This document shows, piece after piece, positions 8,377-17,750 of a stretch of DNA of 64,000 nucleotides. This stretch comes from Bacillota bacterium. GTDB lineage: Bacteria > Bacillota > Desulfotomaculia > Desulfotomaculales > Desulfallaceae. The stretch is from positions 62,001-126,000 of the forward strand of contig JAEXOR010000052.1 of the NCBI GenBank assembly GCA_023439185.1. Direction: 5' to 3'. Numbering within the stretch: position 1 is the stretch's first letter; every line of letters begins with the position of its first letter. The translations under genes were made by a program, and so were the position numbers. The notes below the pieces were generated by a model, which saw nothing but the letters and a program-made list of their open reading frames with translations, had not been told where the DNA came from and ran no database searches.

Positions 8377-8520
8377 ATGTTTAGAAAATTTTTTCGGCAA
8401 GAAAATGCGCAAGGATTGACGGAATATGCTTTTATACTATTCTTAATTGCCATTGCTTGTGTAGTAACTTTAAAACCTTTAGGTTTAAATCTTACCAAAC
8501 TGTTTGAAGAAGTCCGTTAA
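8377..8520 (+). CDS. Second, very short Flp-like pilin
   Basis: A 47-aa reading frame starts ten bases after the first pilin: leader MFRKFFRQENA, then QGLTEYAFILFLIAIACVVT and tail LKPLGLNLTKLFEEVR. Alignment on Glu+5/Tyr+6 (QGLTEY) places Ala, not Gly, at -1. Sequence is visibly more AT-rich than neighbouring genes. It is probably a second pilin subunit or minor component; processing by the peptidase is uncertain because of the -1 residue. No strong ribosome site is seen (CAGATAATG), so translation may be coupled to the first pilin. Confidence 0.72.
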   Translation: MFRKFFRQENAQGLTEYAFILFLIAIACVVTLKPLGLNLTKLFEEVR

Positions 8521-8548
8521 AGATTTCGTCTTAATACTTTTTTTATCC

Positions 8549-8584
8549 GGGGACCCTGCTTAGGCCAGCCTTAAGTGGGGTCCC
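8549..8584 (+). terminator. Stem-loop between pilins and prepilin peptidase
   Basis: GGGACCC (8550-8556) pairs with GGGTCCC (8578-8584), with further partial pairing inside the loop. No T-run follows. It may stabilise the pilin mRNA or act as a partial terminator, keeping assembly genes below pilin levels. Confidence 0.45.
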
Positions 8585-8607
8585 GCTTTAGGAAAGGTCG
8601 ACAGGAA

Positions 8608-9147
8608 ATGTTAAGTGCCGGTTCCTACAATTTTTTAATTTTGGATTTAATATTCTTTGGGGTGCTGCTGGTTTGCTGCTACACCGACCTGCGCGTGCAG
8701 AAGATATATAACCTGGTGCTTTTCCCCGCGGCACTGGCGGCTCTCATATTGAGCTTTCTCTATGGCGGTCCGGCCCAAGTGGTAGGAAGTCTGCAGGGGA
8801 TGCTGCTGGGTATTGGCTTGCTTTTGTTGCCCTTCGCCTGGGGCGGCATCGGGGCCGGTGACGTCAAACTGCTGGGCGTGGTGGGCGCTTTTAAAGGGCC
8901 TGAATTTGTGTTGATGGCCTTTGTGGCCGGCGCTATCGCCGGCGGCATCTATTCCGTTTTTTTATTGATTAAACAAAAGAAATTTTTGCTGACCTTGAAA
9001 AAAATCTACTATTTTTGCCTCAATAAATTATTGCATATTCCCATTACGGTTAATTTCGGCAACCTGGAAACCGCGGCGCGTGAAGATGCTTTTCCATACG
9101 CCCTGGCTATCAGTACGGGGGTGATTCTGGTTTATTTTCTGGGGTGA
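8608..9147 (+). CDS. A24-family prepilin peptidase (TadV/CpaA)
   Basis: This 179-aa integral membrane aspartic protease cleaves Flp prepilins. The two catalytic aspartates are in CYTDLRVQKIYN and in GIGAGDVKLLG (the GxGD motif). It lacks the N-methylation domain of larger PilD enzymes, as is usual for TadV. About six hydrophobic segments are visible. The ATG at 8608 lies ten bases after AGGAAAGG; upstream in-frame GTG (8575) falls in the preceding hairpin. Its substrates here are the two Flp proteins and the TadE-like proteins. Confidence 0.9.
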   Translation: MLSAGSYNFLILDLIFFGVLLVCCYTDLRVQKIYNLVLFPAALAALILSFLYGGPAQVVGSLQGMLLGIGLLLLPFAWGGIGAGDVKLLGVVGAFKGPEFVLMAFVAGAIAGGIYSVFLLIKQKKFLLTLKKIYYFCLNKLLHIPITVNFGNLETAAREDAFPYALAISTGVILVYFLG

Positions 9148-9153
9148 TCATTG

Positions 9154-9591
9154 ATGAAATTATTGGTCAAGCTGCACCGTGAAAACAAAGGACATCACCT
9201 GTTGGATTTTGCCCTGGCTTTGCCCCTGGTGTTGTTATTGTGTATGACGGTGTTGGAAATCGGGAACATCTCCTACTCCTACCTGGTAATAAACCAAGCA
9301 TCCCGGGAAGCGGCTAAAATGGGTATGACCGGCGAGCCCGACGCGGAGATAGTCGACCGGGTGCGGCAGATCTGCTCCAGGCTTGACGCTTCCAGGCTGA
9401 CCGTCGAGATCCGGCCGGTGGACGATCAGGACCCGGACGGCGGCTTTTACCTTTACCGCTCCCAGGGGGTTCCCCTGTCGGTAAAAATCGGTTACCAGGT
9501 TGATTCTATAACCCCGCTGCGGGATGTGATCTTGCCCGGTCCCTTTCCGATTCAGGCCAGGTCGATAACGCGAGTGGATTACGGATTATAA
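9154..9591 (+). CDS. Second TadE-like pseudopilin, with Asp in place of Glu+5
   Basis: This 145-aa protein has the TadE layout: a short basic leader ending NKG, a hydrophobic stretch (LALPLVLLLCMTVLEIGN) and VINQASREAAKMGM, which matches the conserved segment after the helix in TadE proteins. At the cleavage site (G|HHLLDF) the residue at +5 is Asp rather than the near-universal Glu. The ATG at 9154 follows GGGGTGATC. The gene is tightly packed behind the peptidase and before cpaB, so it probably encodes a minor pilin of the same pilus. Confidence 0.8.
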   Translation: MKLLVKLHRENKGHHLLDFALALPLVLLLCMTVLEIGNISYSYLVINQASREAAKMGMTGEPDAEIVDRVRQICSRLDASRLTVEIRPVDDQDPDGGFYLYRSQGVPLSVKIGYQVDSITPLRDVILPGPFPIQARSITRVDYGL

Positions 9592-9611
9592 ATTGACGGG
9601 GAGCATACAAA

Positions 9612-10325
9612 ATGAAAAACATCAAACTGAACGTTGTGATCCTGCTGGCCATTATATTCAGCGCCGCCGCGGCCTACGGAGTGTACTGGTATTTAAACGG
9701 CGTTAGGGACGCCTATATCAAGCAGGGCAATTTTGTGCAGGTGGCCGTGGCCACCCAGGATATTCCGGCCAAAACGGCGTTGTCGTCGCAGATGTTTGCC
9801 ATGGAGAGCGTTCCCTCCAAGTATATCAACCCGGACGCCATCGTCGATCCCAATGAAATATCCGGCAAACTGACCAAGAGTCCGGTTTATGCCGGTGAAC
9901 AGATCCTGAGCGGCAGGCTGTCGGGAAAGGGCGATTTGTCCGAAGGGATGGCTTTTATCGTCCCGGCCGGTGAGAGGGCGCTGACCATCTCGGTAAACGA
10001 GGTGTCGGGGCTGGCCGGGCTGATTAAACCCGGCGACCGGGTGGACGTGCTGGTGACCTTTGAAGACGATGCCGGGACGGTGATGACCTCTACTATCTTG
10101 CAAAAAATCAAAGTGCTGGCCGCCGGCCAGCAAATGAATACGGAGGGTATGCAGAACGTTCCGGAGGGTATTTACCAGACCGTTACTCTGTCGGTTACTC
10201 CACAGCAGGCCCAGCCGCTGGCGCTGGCCACTGAAAAGGGCAGTACCAGGCTGATGCTTCGTTCGCACGAGGACGAAGGGACGGCAAATATACCCGCCAG
10301 CAAAATTGTCAATCTGGTCAGATAG
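9612..10325 (+). CDS. cpaB: Flp pilus assembly protein CpaB (SAF domain)
   Basis: This 237-aa CpaB/RcpC protein has an N-terminal membrane anchor (VVILLAIIFSAAAAYGVYWYL), a SAF domain (VQVAVATQDIPAKTALSSQM) and the RcpC/CpaB domain (ALTISVNEVSGLAGLIKPGD, then RVDVLVTF). In diderms CpaB works at the secretin; no secretin gene is present here, as expected for a monoderm, so it may stabilise the pilus at the wall. It sits 20 bp after the TadE-like gene and 26 bp before cpaE, in one operon. Confidence 0.9.
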   Translation: MKNIKLNVVILLAIIFSAAAAYGVYWYLNGVRDAYIKQGNFVQVAVATQDIPAKTALSSQMFAMESVPSKYINPDAIVDPNEISGKLTKSPVYAGEQILSGRLSGKGDLSEGMAFIVPAGERALTISVNEVSGLAGLIKPGDRVDVLVTFEDDAGTVMTSTILQKIKVLAAGQQMNTEGMQNVPEGIYQTVTLSVTPQQAQPLALATEKGSTRLMLRSHEDEGTANIPASKIVNLVR

Positions 10326-10351
10326 TTTTAAAAGTCGAAAGGGGTGATGAT

Positions 10352-11590
10352 GTGCAGCCAATCAGGGTGATCATTGTGGACGATGTGAAGAACACCAGGG
10401 AGGATATCAAAAGGTTTCTTTATTTTGAAGAAGATATTGAAGTGGTGGGCGAGGCGTCCAACGGGGAGGAAGCGATCCAGTTATGCTCCAGTGTGAAGCC
10501 GGATGTAGTCCTCATGGACATCAACCTGCCGGGCATGGACGGTATTCAGACTTCGGAAATTATCTCGGTGCAGGTACCCGAAACGGCCATTGTCATTGTT
10601 TCTATCCAGGGCGAGCAGGAGTACATGAAAAAAGCCATGGCCGCGGGGGCCAGGGATTACCTGGTCAAACCCTTTACCAGCAACGACCTGGCGGAAACCG
10701 TCCGCCGGGCCAGTGCCTTTACGCGCAAAAAGTACCTGCATTTGGTAGGGCAGGAGAGCAAAAATGACAGCCGGGGTAAGAGAAAGCAGGGCAAAATAAT
10801 TACCCTTTTCAGCACCAAGGGCGGTGTGGGCAAAACCACCGTCGCCTGCAACCTGGCCATCGCCACCGCCACGGAGACCAATTCCGACGTGGTGCTGGTG
10901 GACCTGGACCTTCAGGGGGGCGACGTGTCCATTGTGCTGAATTTCAATAACGTGCAGACCATCGCCGACCTGGTACAGGAAAACCTGGATAGGGACCCGT
11001 CGGTTACCGATACCTGTCTGGCCGCACACTTTTCGGGCATCAACGCGCTGTGCGCCCCGGTAAGCCCCGAGCAGGCGGAACTGGTGACGACCCAGCATAT
11101 CAATACGTTAATTAATTACCTGAAAACCAGGTTCGATTTTGTTTTCGTGGATACGGCGCCTCATTACAGCGAAATAAATCTCAACGTCCTGGAGATGAGC
11201 GACCGGGTACTGGTGATGCTGGCCCAGGACCTGCCCACCCTCAAACACGCCCGGTCCACCCTGGAGGTGCTTAAAGCCCTCAACCACGGGCAGAAAACCA
11301 GCCTGATCCTGAACCGGGTCCGCCCCGACGGGATTAGTGTCAAGGAACTGGAAAAGAGCCTGGACCTGGAAATGGCCGCCGCCATCCCCAACGACGACAA
11401 AAACGTGCTGCTTTCGGTGAACAAGGGGCAGCCTTTCGTCATGGGCCAGAAGACAAGCAAGGTCTCGGAATGCGTTTTGGAGCTGGCCCGGAAACTGGGC
11501 GCGGAAAAAGAAAAAAAGGATGAACAGCCGGAGGTCCAAGCCGGCGCCGGCGTAAGCAAATTTAAAAAAATATTCAGCCTTTCGAGGTGA
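10352..11590 (+). CDS. cpaE: CpaE/TadZ-like ATPase fused to an intact receiver domain
   Basis: This 412-aa two-domain protein has a CheY-like receiver at residues 1-120 with the full acidic pocket (Asp10, Asp11), phospho-acceptor Asp56 in VLMDINLPGMDG, Ser84 and Lys106 in YLVKPF. A ParA/MinD-type ATPase follows at about 147-385, with the deviant Walker A KGGVGKTT at 156-163, VLVDLDLQGGD and FVFVDTAPHYS. TadZ/CpaE proteins position the pilus machine; many have degenerate receivers, whereas this one could be phosphorylated. The GTG at 10352 follows GGGGTGATGAT. No dedicated kinase is in the operon; DegS is encoded nearby. Confidence 0.9.
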   Translation: MQPIRVIIVDDVKNTREDIKRFLYFEEDIEVVGEASNGEEAIQLCSSVKPDVVLMDINLPGMDGIQTSEIISVQVPETAIVIVSIQGEQEYMKKAMAAGARDYLVKPFTSNDLAETVRRASAFTRKKYLHLVGQESKNDSRGKRKQGKIITLFSTKGGVGKTTVACNLAIATATETNSDVVLVDLDLQGGDVSIVLNFNNVQTIADLVQENLDRDPSVTDTCLAAHFSGINALCAPVSPEQAELVTTQHINTLINYLKTRFDFVFVDTAPHYSEINLNVLEMSDRVLVMLAQDLPTLKHARSTLEVLKALNHGQKTSLILNRVRPDGISVKELEKSLDLEMAAAIPNDDKNVLLSVNKGQPFVMGQKTSKVSECVLELARKLGAEKEKKDEQPEVQAGAGVSKFKKIFSLSR

Positions 11591-11598
11591 AATAGCAG

Positions 11599-12948
<1,350 letters not shown>

Positions 12949-12980
12949 CCAGGGATGAAGCAAAAGCGGGGTGATGTTCT

Positions 12981-13946
12981 TTGCCTTTGGAATACATAGT
13001 GGGGCTGGTCTTCACCAGTATCATGTTCATATTTCTTGGTGTATATAACTTTAGATCGTTAAGCCGGCAGGAATTTAACCGGCGGGTATCCACGGTCCTG
13101 AAGGAAAAGGAAGATTCCGGGGAGAAGGCTGGCGGGCGGCGGGCGAAAGCGACCGGCGGCGGACTTTACGAAGCATTAAAGGACAGTCTCAGATCCACCC
13201 GGCTGAAAGGATTGGTGGAAAAGGAACTGACCAGGGCCGACCTGCCCCTGCGCAGTGACGAGTTCCTGGCTTTTACCGTGGTTATTGTGGGGTTTGTGGC
13301 GCTGGCCGTACTGGTGTTGACCGGCAGCTTATTAATGCTGCTGTTTGCCCTGGTGATGCTGCTGCCGGTGCCGTATATCTTTATCCGCTGGGCCAAGCAC
13401 AAACGGTTGGCGGCGTTAAACAACCAGATCGGGGACGCGTTAATCATTATCTCCAATTCGCTGCGTTCGGGTTTCAGCATCATGCAGGCCATCGACCTGG
13501 TCCGGAAGGAAATGCCCGACCCCATTGCCAAGGAGTTTGCCCGCACCTTTCAGGAGATCAACCTGGGTATGCCAACGGAACAGGCTCTTGTCAATATGGC
13601 TGAGCGGACCGGCAGTGACGACATGGACATGGTGGTTACCGCGGTGCTGATTCAGAGACAGGTGGGCGGCAACCTGGCCGAAGTGCTGGACAACATCGCG
13701 CACACCATCAGGGAGAGGATCAGGATCAAGGGTGAGATTAAAGCTCTTACCGCCCAGGGCCGGATTTCCGGCTTGATTGTGGGATTGCTGCCCCTGGCGA
13801 TGGCAGTTATTTTATTTGCGATTAACCCTGGGTATATCAGCCTGCTGTTTACCACCCGCCCGGGGTTAATGATGTTGTTTTTCGCCCTGGTGGTGCAGTC
13901 GGCGGGTTTTTTCTTCATCAGGCGGATCGTGGACATCAAGTATTAG
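12981..13946 (+). CDS. tadB: Flp pilus inner-membrane platform protein TadB
   Basis: This 321-aa GspF-domain membrane protein has an N-terminal helix (VGLVFTSIMFIFLGVYNF), a paired hydrophobic region at about 92-130, and the T2SSF core with QIGDALIIISNSLRSGFSIMQ and RQVGGNLAEVLDNIA, ending with two C-terminal helices. It forms the membrane base that couples TadA to pilin extraction. The TTG at 12981 follows GGGGTGA. The gene order tadA-tadB-tadC is the standard one. Confidence 0.93.
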   Translation: MPLEYIVGLVFTSIMFIFLGVYNFRSLSRQEFNRRVSTVLKEKEDSGEKAGGRRAKATGGGLYEALKDSLRSTRLKGLVEKELTRADLPLRSDEFLAFTVVIVGFVALAVLVLTGSLLMLLFALVMLLPVPYIFIRWAKHKRLAALNNQIGDALIIISNSLRSGFSIMQAIDLVRKEMPDPIAKEFARTFQEINLGMPTEQALVNMAERTGSDDMDMVVTAVLIQRQVGGNLAEVLDNIAHTIRERIRIKGEIKALTAQGRISGLIVGLLPLAMAVILFAINPGYISLLFTTRPGLMMLFFALVVQSAGFFFIRRIVDIKY

Positions 13947-13961
13947 AGGGAGGTTGACCCG

Positions 13962-14879
13962 GTGTTATATATAGCGGCGCTTGTTTTCGCGACGGTTTTT
14001 TTAATCTTTCTGGCGGGTTACCGGTTTGTTTTCAGTGAGCGGATTAGTTTGGCCGGCCGGATGGAGCAGGTGGTGGGCGCGCCTGAGATAAACATCAGGC
14101 AGAAGGAACTAAGCGCCCCGCTGGCGACCCGGGTGTTTAAGCCGCTGCTGGGGAAAGCCGCCACGGTTTTTGTCCGGGTGCTGCCGTCGGAAAAGGAAGC
14201 GGTGCTGGACCAAAAAATTATGAAGGCCGGGCTGGAGGGCAAGATCACCCCGGTGGAAATGATGGTTACCAAGTACCTGGGGGCGGTGAGCGCGGGGTTG
14301 CTTGTGCTGTTCATCGCCACGGTGCTGCATACCGGCCTTTTAAATACTGTGGTTTTTTTTGCGGCCGGCGTGCCTCTGGGCCTGATGCTGCCCGATTATT
14401 ATCTGGCGATGCGGGCCAAACGCCGCAACCTGGAGGTCGAGGCGCAGATGCCGCAGATCCTGGACCTTTTGACGGTTAGCGTGGAGGCGGGGCTTGGTTT
14501 TGATGGAGCGGTATACAAGGTGATTGAAAAGACCAGGGGGATACTGGTCCAGGAAATGAAGCTGATGATGCAGGAGATCAATATGGGTAAGTCCAGGCGC
14601 GAGGCGATGAAAGACCTGGGAGCCAGGTTTGACGTCAACGATTTGAACAGCTTTATCAGCGCCATTATTTTAGGCGAGCAACTGGGCATCAGCATCGGCA
14701 ATGTTTTGCGGACCCAGGCGGACCAAATCAGGATTCGCCGGCGGCAAAACGCCGAGGAGCAGGCGATGAAAGCGCCGGTCAAGATGCTGTTCCCGCTGGT
14801 GTTTCTCATCTTCCCGGCCCTGTTTATCGTGATTCTCGGTCCGGCGGCTATCCAGATATTCAATACGTTGTTACAATAA
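13962..14879 (+). CDS. tadC: Flp pilus inner-membrane platform protein TadC
   Basis: This 305-aa second GspF-domain platform protein, paralogous to TadB, has two helices near the N-terminal half (LLVLFIATVLHTGLLNTVVF), then QMPQILDLLTVSVEAGLGFD and GEQLGISIGNVLRTQADQIR, and a final hydrophobic helix (PLVFLIFPALFIVILG). The GTG at 13962 is preceded by GAGGGAGG. It is the last core pilus gene; the DUF192 gene begins 26 bp later. Confidence 0.92.
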   Translation: MLYIAALVFATVFLIFLAGYRFVFSERISLAGRMEQVVGAPEINIRQKELSAPLATRVFKPLLGKAATVFVRVLPSEKEAVLDQKIMKAGLEGKITPVEMMVTKYLGAVSAGLLVLFIATVLHTGLLNTVVFFAAGVPLGLMLPDYYLAMRAKRRNLEVEAQMPQILDLLTVSVEAGLGFDGAVYKVIEKTRGILVQEMKLMMQEINMGKSRREAMKDLGARFDVNDLNSFISAIILGEQLGISIGNVLRTQADQIRIRRRQNAEEQAMKAPVKMLFPLVFLIFPALFIVILGPAAIQIFNTLLQ

Positions 14880-14905
14880 CCGGCAGTTCAATTGAGGTGG
14901 TCGAG

Positions 14906-15259
14906 ATGATTTTAGTCAACAAATCCACCGGTACGGTGCTGGCGGAGCGGGCACAGCCGGCCCGCAGTTTCGGCCGGCGGCTGCTGGGCCTGATGGGCCG
15001 GAAACAGCTTCCCCAGGGGACGGCCCTGGTGCTATCGCCGTGCCGGCAGGTGCATACCTGTTTCATGCGTTTTCCCATTGACATTTTATTTTTAGATCGG
15101 CGGGGCGTGATCCTTAAAACACTGTTGCGGCTGGCGCCCTGGAAGATGAGCCCGTACGTGCGCGGGGCCCGCCAAGTGATCGAGTTGCCCTCGGGCGTCA
15201 TTGCAGCCACCGCCACAGCCGAAGGACAAACCATCGATTTAATCGACCGGGAGGGTTAG
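14906..15259 (+). CDS. DUF192-family protein
   Basis: This 117-aa DUF192 protein shows the family marks LGLMGRKQLPQGTALVLSPC, then VHTCFMRFPIDILFLDRRG and IELPSG. The family forms a small beta fold of unknown function, often exported in diderms but here without a signal peptide. It follows tadC and precedes the chemoreceptor-like gene by two bases, so it is probably part of the pilus transcript; DUF192 genes next to tad loci recur in related bacteria (from memory). The ATG at 14906 is preferred over the GTG at 14897, which overlaps the ribosome site. Confidence 0.85.
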   Translation: MILVNKSTGTVLAERAQPARSFGRRLLGLMGRKQLPQGTALVLSPCRQVHTCFMRFPIDILFLDRRGVILKTLLRLAPWKMSPYVRGARQVIELPSGVIAATATAEGQTIDLIDREG

Positions 15260-15261
15260 GA

Positions 15262-16920
15262 ATGAAAGGATCAAAGGGCAGCATGTCCATTACCGTTAAA
15301 ATCGCGCTCAGCCTCGGTATGTTAATAGTATTCCTGATGCTTACGCTGGGCGCCATCACCGTATACCAGATGAATGAAACCGTTCAATCCGGTGAGAAGG
15401 ACAAGGGCAGTTACCTGACCGAAGCTTTAACGGCCAGGATTGCAGGCCCGTTACAAATTGAGGATTACCAGCATATCAAGCGGACCGCCCGGCAGTTTAT
15501 CGCGGAGTTCGGTATGGAAGGCGCCATGGTGGTAGATGCCGGGGGTAAAAATATCGCCATTGAAGGGTTGACCAGACCCAACCACATGATGGCCATGATC
15601 GGTGACATCGAGGGTTTCGACGAGACCGGTTTCCGGGCCAAATATATCAGGGAGCAAAACGAGGCCGAGTCCGCTTTCCTATTTATCAGAACCATCAACG
15701 ATAATAGCGGAAAAACACTCGGTTATCTGGGGCTGTCCTCCAGCGCCGGTTACCTGCACCGCGACACCAACAGTCTTATATATCTCCTGGGGGGCGCCAC
15801 GGTGGCGGCTATTCTTGCCGGCGTGTTCCTGTCCATGATCATCACCCGGCGCATCCTCAACCGGCCCATTGTCGCCCTGGCCGCGGCCACCGAAAACATC
15901 GCCACCGGCAATTTCGCCATGAAGGTCGATGCCAAGAACAAGGATGAACTGGGCAACCTGGCCTCGTCGTTCAATTCGATGACGGGATACCTGTCCAACC
16001 TGTTTCGCTCCATCACCACCTATACCGGTGAGCTGGTCAAGTCTTGCCAGTCGCTCAGCACCACGGTCAAGTCTTCGGAAAGCACATCCAAGAAACTGGT
16101 CGCGTCGATGCAAGAGCATGCCGGACGCACCGGCGAACACATATCCATGCTGCAGGGCTGCGCGGAACTGGCCCACGGTTTGGTGGAGCGGCTGGAGCGG
16201 TCCGGACGGGAGCTGAAAAAAACCGCCGGTGAAATTTCCACCATTGCCGGCGACGCCCGGGAACCGGCCCGTTTGACGGGCGTCGCCGCGGGTTTAATTG
16301 AAGAAGTCAAAGGTTCCCTGGAGAATATGAAAATAACCGCGGACGACACCCTGGTCGCCTTTGACGAACTTAAGCAACTGGCCGCGGTTTTTTCCGATTA
16401 CCTGGACCGCAGCAGGGCCTTCAACTTCAACCTGGCCCTGGAGGTGGCCAAGCTGGGCGGCCAGGAGTTGACCCGGGAACTCAATGACTTGCAGGCCATG
16501 TCCGACGAAGGAATGGAAAAAACCAGGGGTTATATTGCCGGTATCGACAGCGCGGGCCATTCGGTGGAGTCCATGCTCAAAGCTCTGGATGGCAGTCTGA
16601 ACACGGTGGAACAGGGTAAAACGGCCCTGGCTGAAGCCGGTGTGAGCTGGGATTCCCTGGGAGAAAGACTGGTTGAGGAAAGTGACGCCATTGAAGGCCT
16701 GATGACCGGTTTGGCGGAAAACGAGCAACAGAGGGGACAGTTGATTGAATCCCTTGGTCATCTGATGGAGGAACTGGACAAAGCGCTGAAGGAATTCAAC
16801 GATACCGGTGAGGCCGGTGAAAGGCAGACCGAGCAGATGGGTCAATTGGAGTCCACGATGCGCCGGATTCTCAGGGTATCCAACGCGCTGGACAACCTGT
16901 GCGCGCAGTTTAAGGTCTAA
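15262..16920 (+). CDS. Degenerate methyl-accepting-chemotaxis-like membrane protein
   Basis: This 552-aa protein has two transmembrane helices (about 10-34 and 172-195), an extracytoplasmic region of about 135 residues between them, and a HAMP domain (about 196-248: RPIVALAAATENIATGNFAM). A long helical cytoplasmic tail follows. The tail resembles an MCP signalling domain in length and heptad character, but the hairpin tip (normally EVRKLAERS-like, preceded by AIEAARAGE) is replaced by NLALEVAKLGGQELTRELND at about 390-409. It therefore is unlikely to bind CheA/CheW normally. As last gene of the pilus operon it may sense envelope state for pilus control. Confidence 0.75.
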   Translation: MKGSKGSMSITVKIALSLGMLIVFLMLTLGAITVYQMNETVQSGEKDKGSYLTEALTARIAGPLQIEDYQHIKRTARQFIAEFGMEGAMVVDAGGKNIAIEGLTRPNHMMAMIGDIEGFDETGFRAKYIREQNEAESAFLFIRTINDNSGKTLGYLGLSSSAGYLHRDTNSLIYLLGGATVAAILAGVFLSMIITRRILNRPIVALAAATENIATGNFAMKVDAKNKDELGNLASSFNSMTGYLSNLFRSITTYTGELVKSCQSLSTTVKSSESTSKKLVASMQEHAGRTGEHISMLQGCAELAHGLVERLERSGRELKKTAGEISTIAGDAREPARLTGVAAGLIEEVKGSLENMKITADDTLVAFDELKQLAAVFSDYLDRSRAFNFNLALEVAKLGGQELTRELNDLQAMSDEGMEKTRGYIAGIDSAGHSVESMLKALDGSLNTVEQGKTALAEAGVSWDSLGERLVEESDAIEGLMTGLAENEQQRGQLIESLGHLMEELDKALKEFNDTGEAGERQTEQMGQLESTMRRILRVSNALDNLCAQFKV

Positions 16921-16950
16921 TTAAAGTTAATAGGACCGTCTGCCGAAAAG

Positions 16951-17013
16951 ATGCCTGGTGTTAAAAGTTAAAAGCTGCAAAAAACGCAGCTTTTAACTTT
17001 TAACACCAGGCAT
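16951..17013. repeat. 28-bp perfect inverted repeat between convergent operons
   Basis: Arms 16951-16978 and 16986-17013 are perfectly complementary over 28 bp around a 7-nt A-rich loop. It lies between the pilus operon and the convergent degS-degU pair and would act as a bidirectional terminator. Its perfect length is more than a terminator needs, so a mobile or duplicated origin is possible. Confidence 0.85.
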
Positions 17014-17030
17014 CAAAGCCGGCCACGACC

Positions 17031-17052
17031 CCCCTTATAAAGGGGATTTTTT
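17031..17052 (+). terminator. Second terminator for the pilus operon
   Basis: CCCCTT-ATA-AAGGGG is followed by ATTTTTT. It lies directly after the long inverted repeat and touches the degU stop codon. Confidence 0.65.
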
Positions 17053-17707
17053 AGTGCAACTCCACCAGTTTTTCCTTGATGGCGATCAGCGCGGCCTGGG
17101 TACGGTCCGTCACGTCAAGTTTTTGGAAAATGTTGGTCAGATGATTTTTAACCGTCTTTTCGCTGATATATAGTTTATTGGCGATGGTCCGGTTGGAGTC
17201 GCCGTTGGCCACCAGGCGCAACACTTCCATTTCCCTGTCCGTCAGGCCCAGAGGTCTGTCTTCCTGGGTTTTGGTGGACAGCTTGTTGATCTGCCGGAAT
17301 ATCTTGTCCATCAGTGACGGAGAAATAAAGGAATGTCCCTGGGCCACCTGCAGCATGGTGTCGATAAGCTGGTCGGGACTGACGTCTTTTAGCAGGTAGG
17401 CGGCGATACCGTTGCGGATCATTTCCACGATATACTCTTCCTGGTCATGGATGGTCAGGGCGATGACCCCGGTTCCCGGAAACTCCTGTTTAATGGTTTT
17501 ACATACCTCAATACCGGTTATATCCGGCAGGTTGATATCCAGCAAAACCAAATCCGGTTTAAACTCGCGGCAAAGTTTAAGGGCCATTGTGCCGTTATGC
17601 GCTTCGGTTAAGATACTGAACTGGGGTTCCAGAGACAGTATTTTTCTGATTCCTTCCCTGACCAGGGCATGATCATCCACAATCAGTACGGAAATTTGTT
17701 CGTTCAA
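17051..17707 (-). CDS. degU: NarL/DegU-type response regulator
   Basis: This 218-aa response regulator has a receiver with VLIVDDHALVREGI, phospho-acceptor Asp in LVLLDINLPDITGIEV and Lys in AYLLKDVSP. A LuxR-type HTH follows at about 150-215 (LTDREMEVLRLVANGDSNRT, then EKTVKNHLTNIFQKLDVTDR). It is the partner of the adjacent DegS-like kinase. In Bacillus DegU controls exoenzymes, motility and competence. The TTG at 17707 is chosen because GGAGGG lies just upstream; the ATG at 17722 would put that site inside the gene. Confidence 0.87.
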   Translation of the reverse strand: MNEQISVLIVDDHALVREGIRKILSLEPQFSILTEAHNGTMALKLCREFKPDLVLLDINLPDITGIEVCKTIKQEFPGTGVIALTIHDQEEYIVEMIRNGIAAYLLKDVSPDQLIDTMLQVAQGHSFISPSLMDKIFRQINKLSTKTQEDRPLGLTDREMEVLRLVANGDSNRTIANKLYISEKTVKNHLTNIFQKLDVTDRTQAALIAIKEKLVELH

Positions 17708-17750
17708 CCGTATCCCTCCCATAAGCTGGACCCCACTATCTTAGCCTGAT

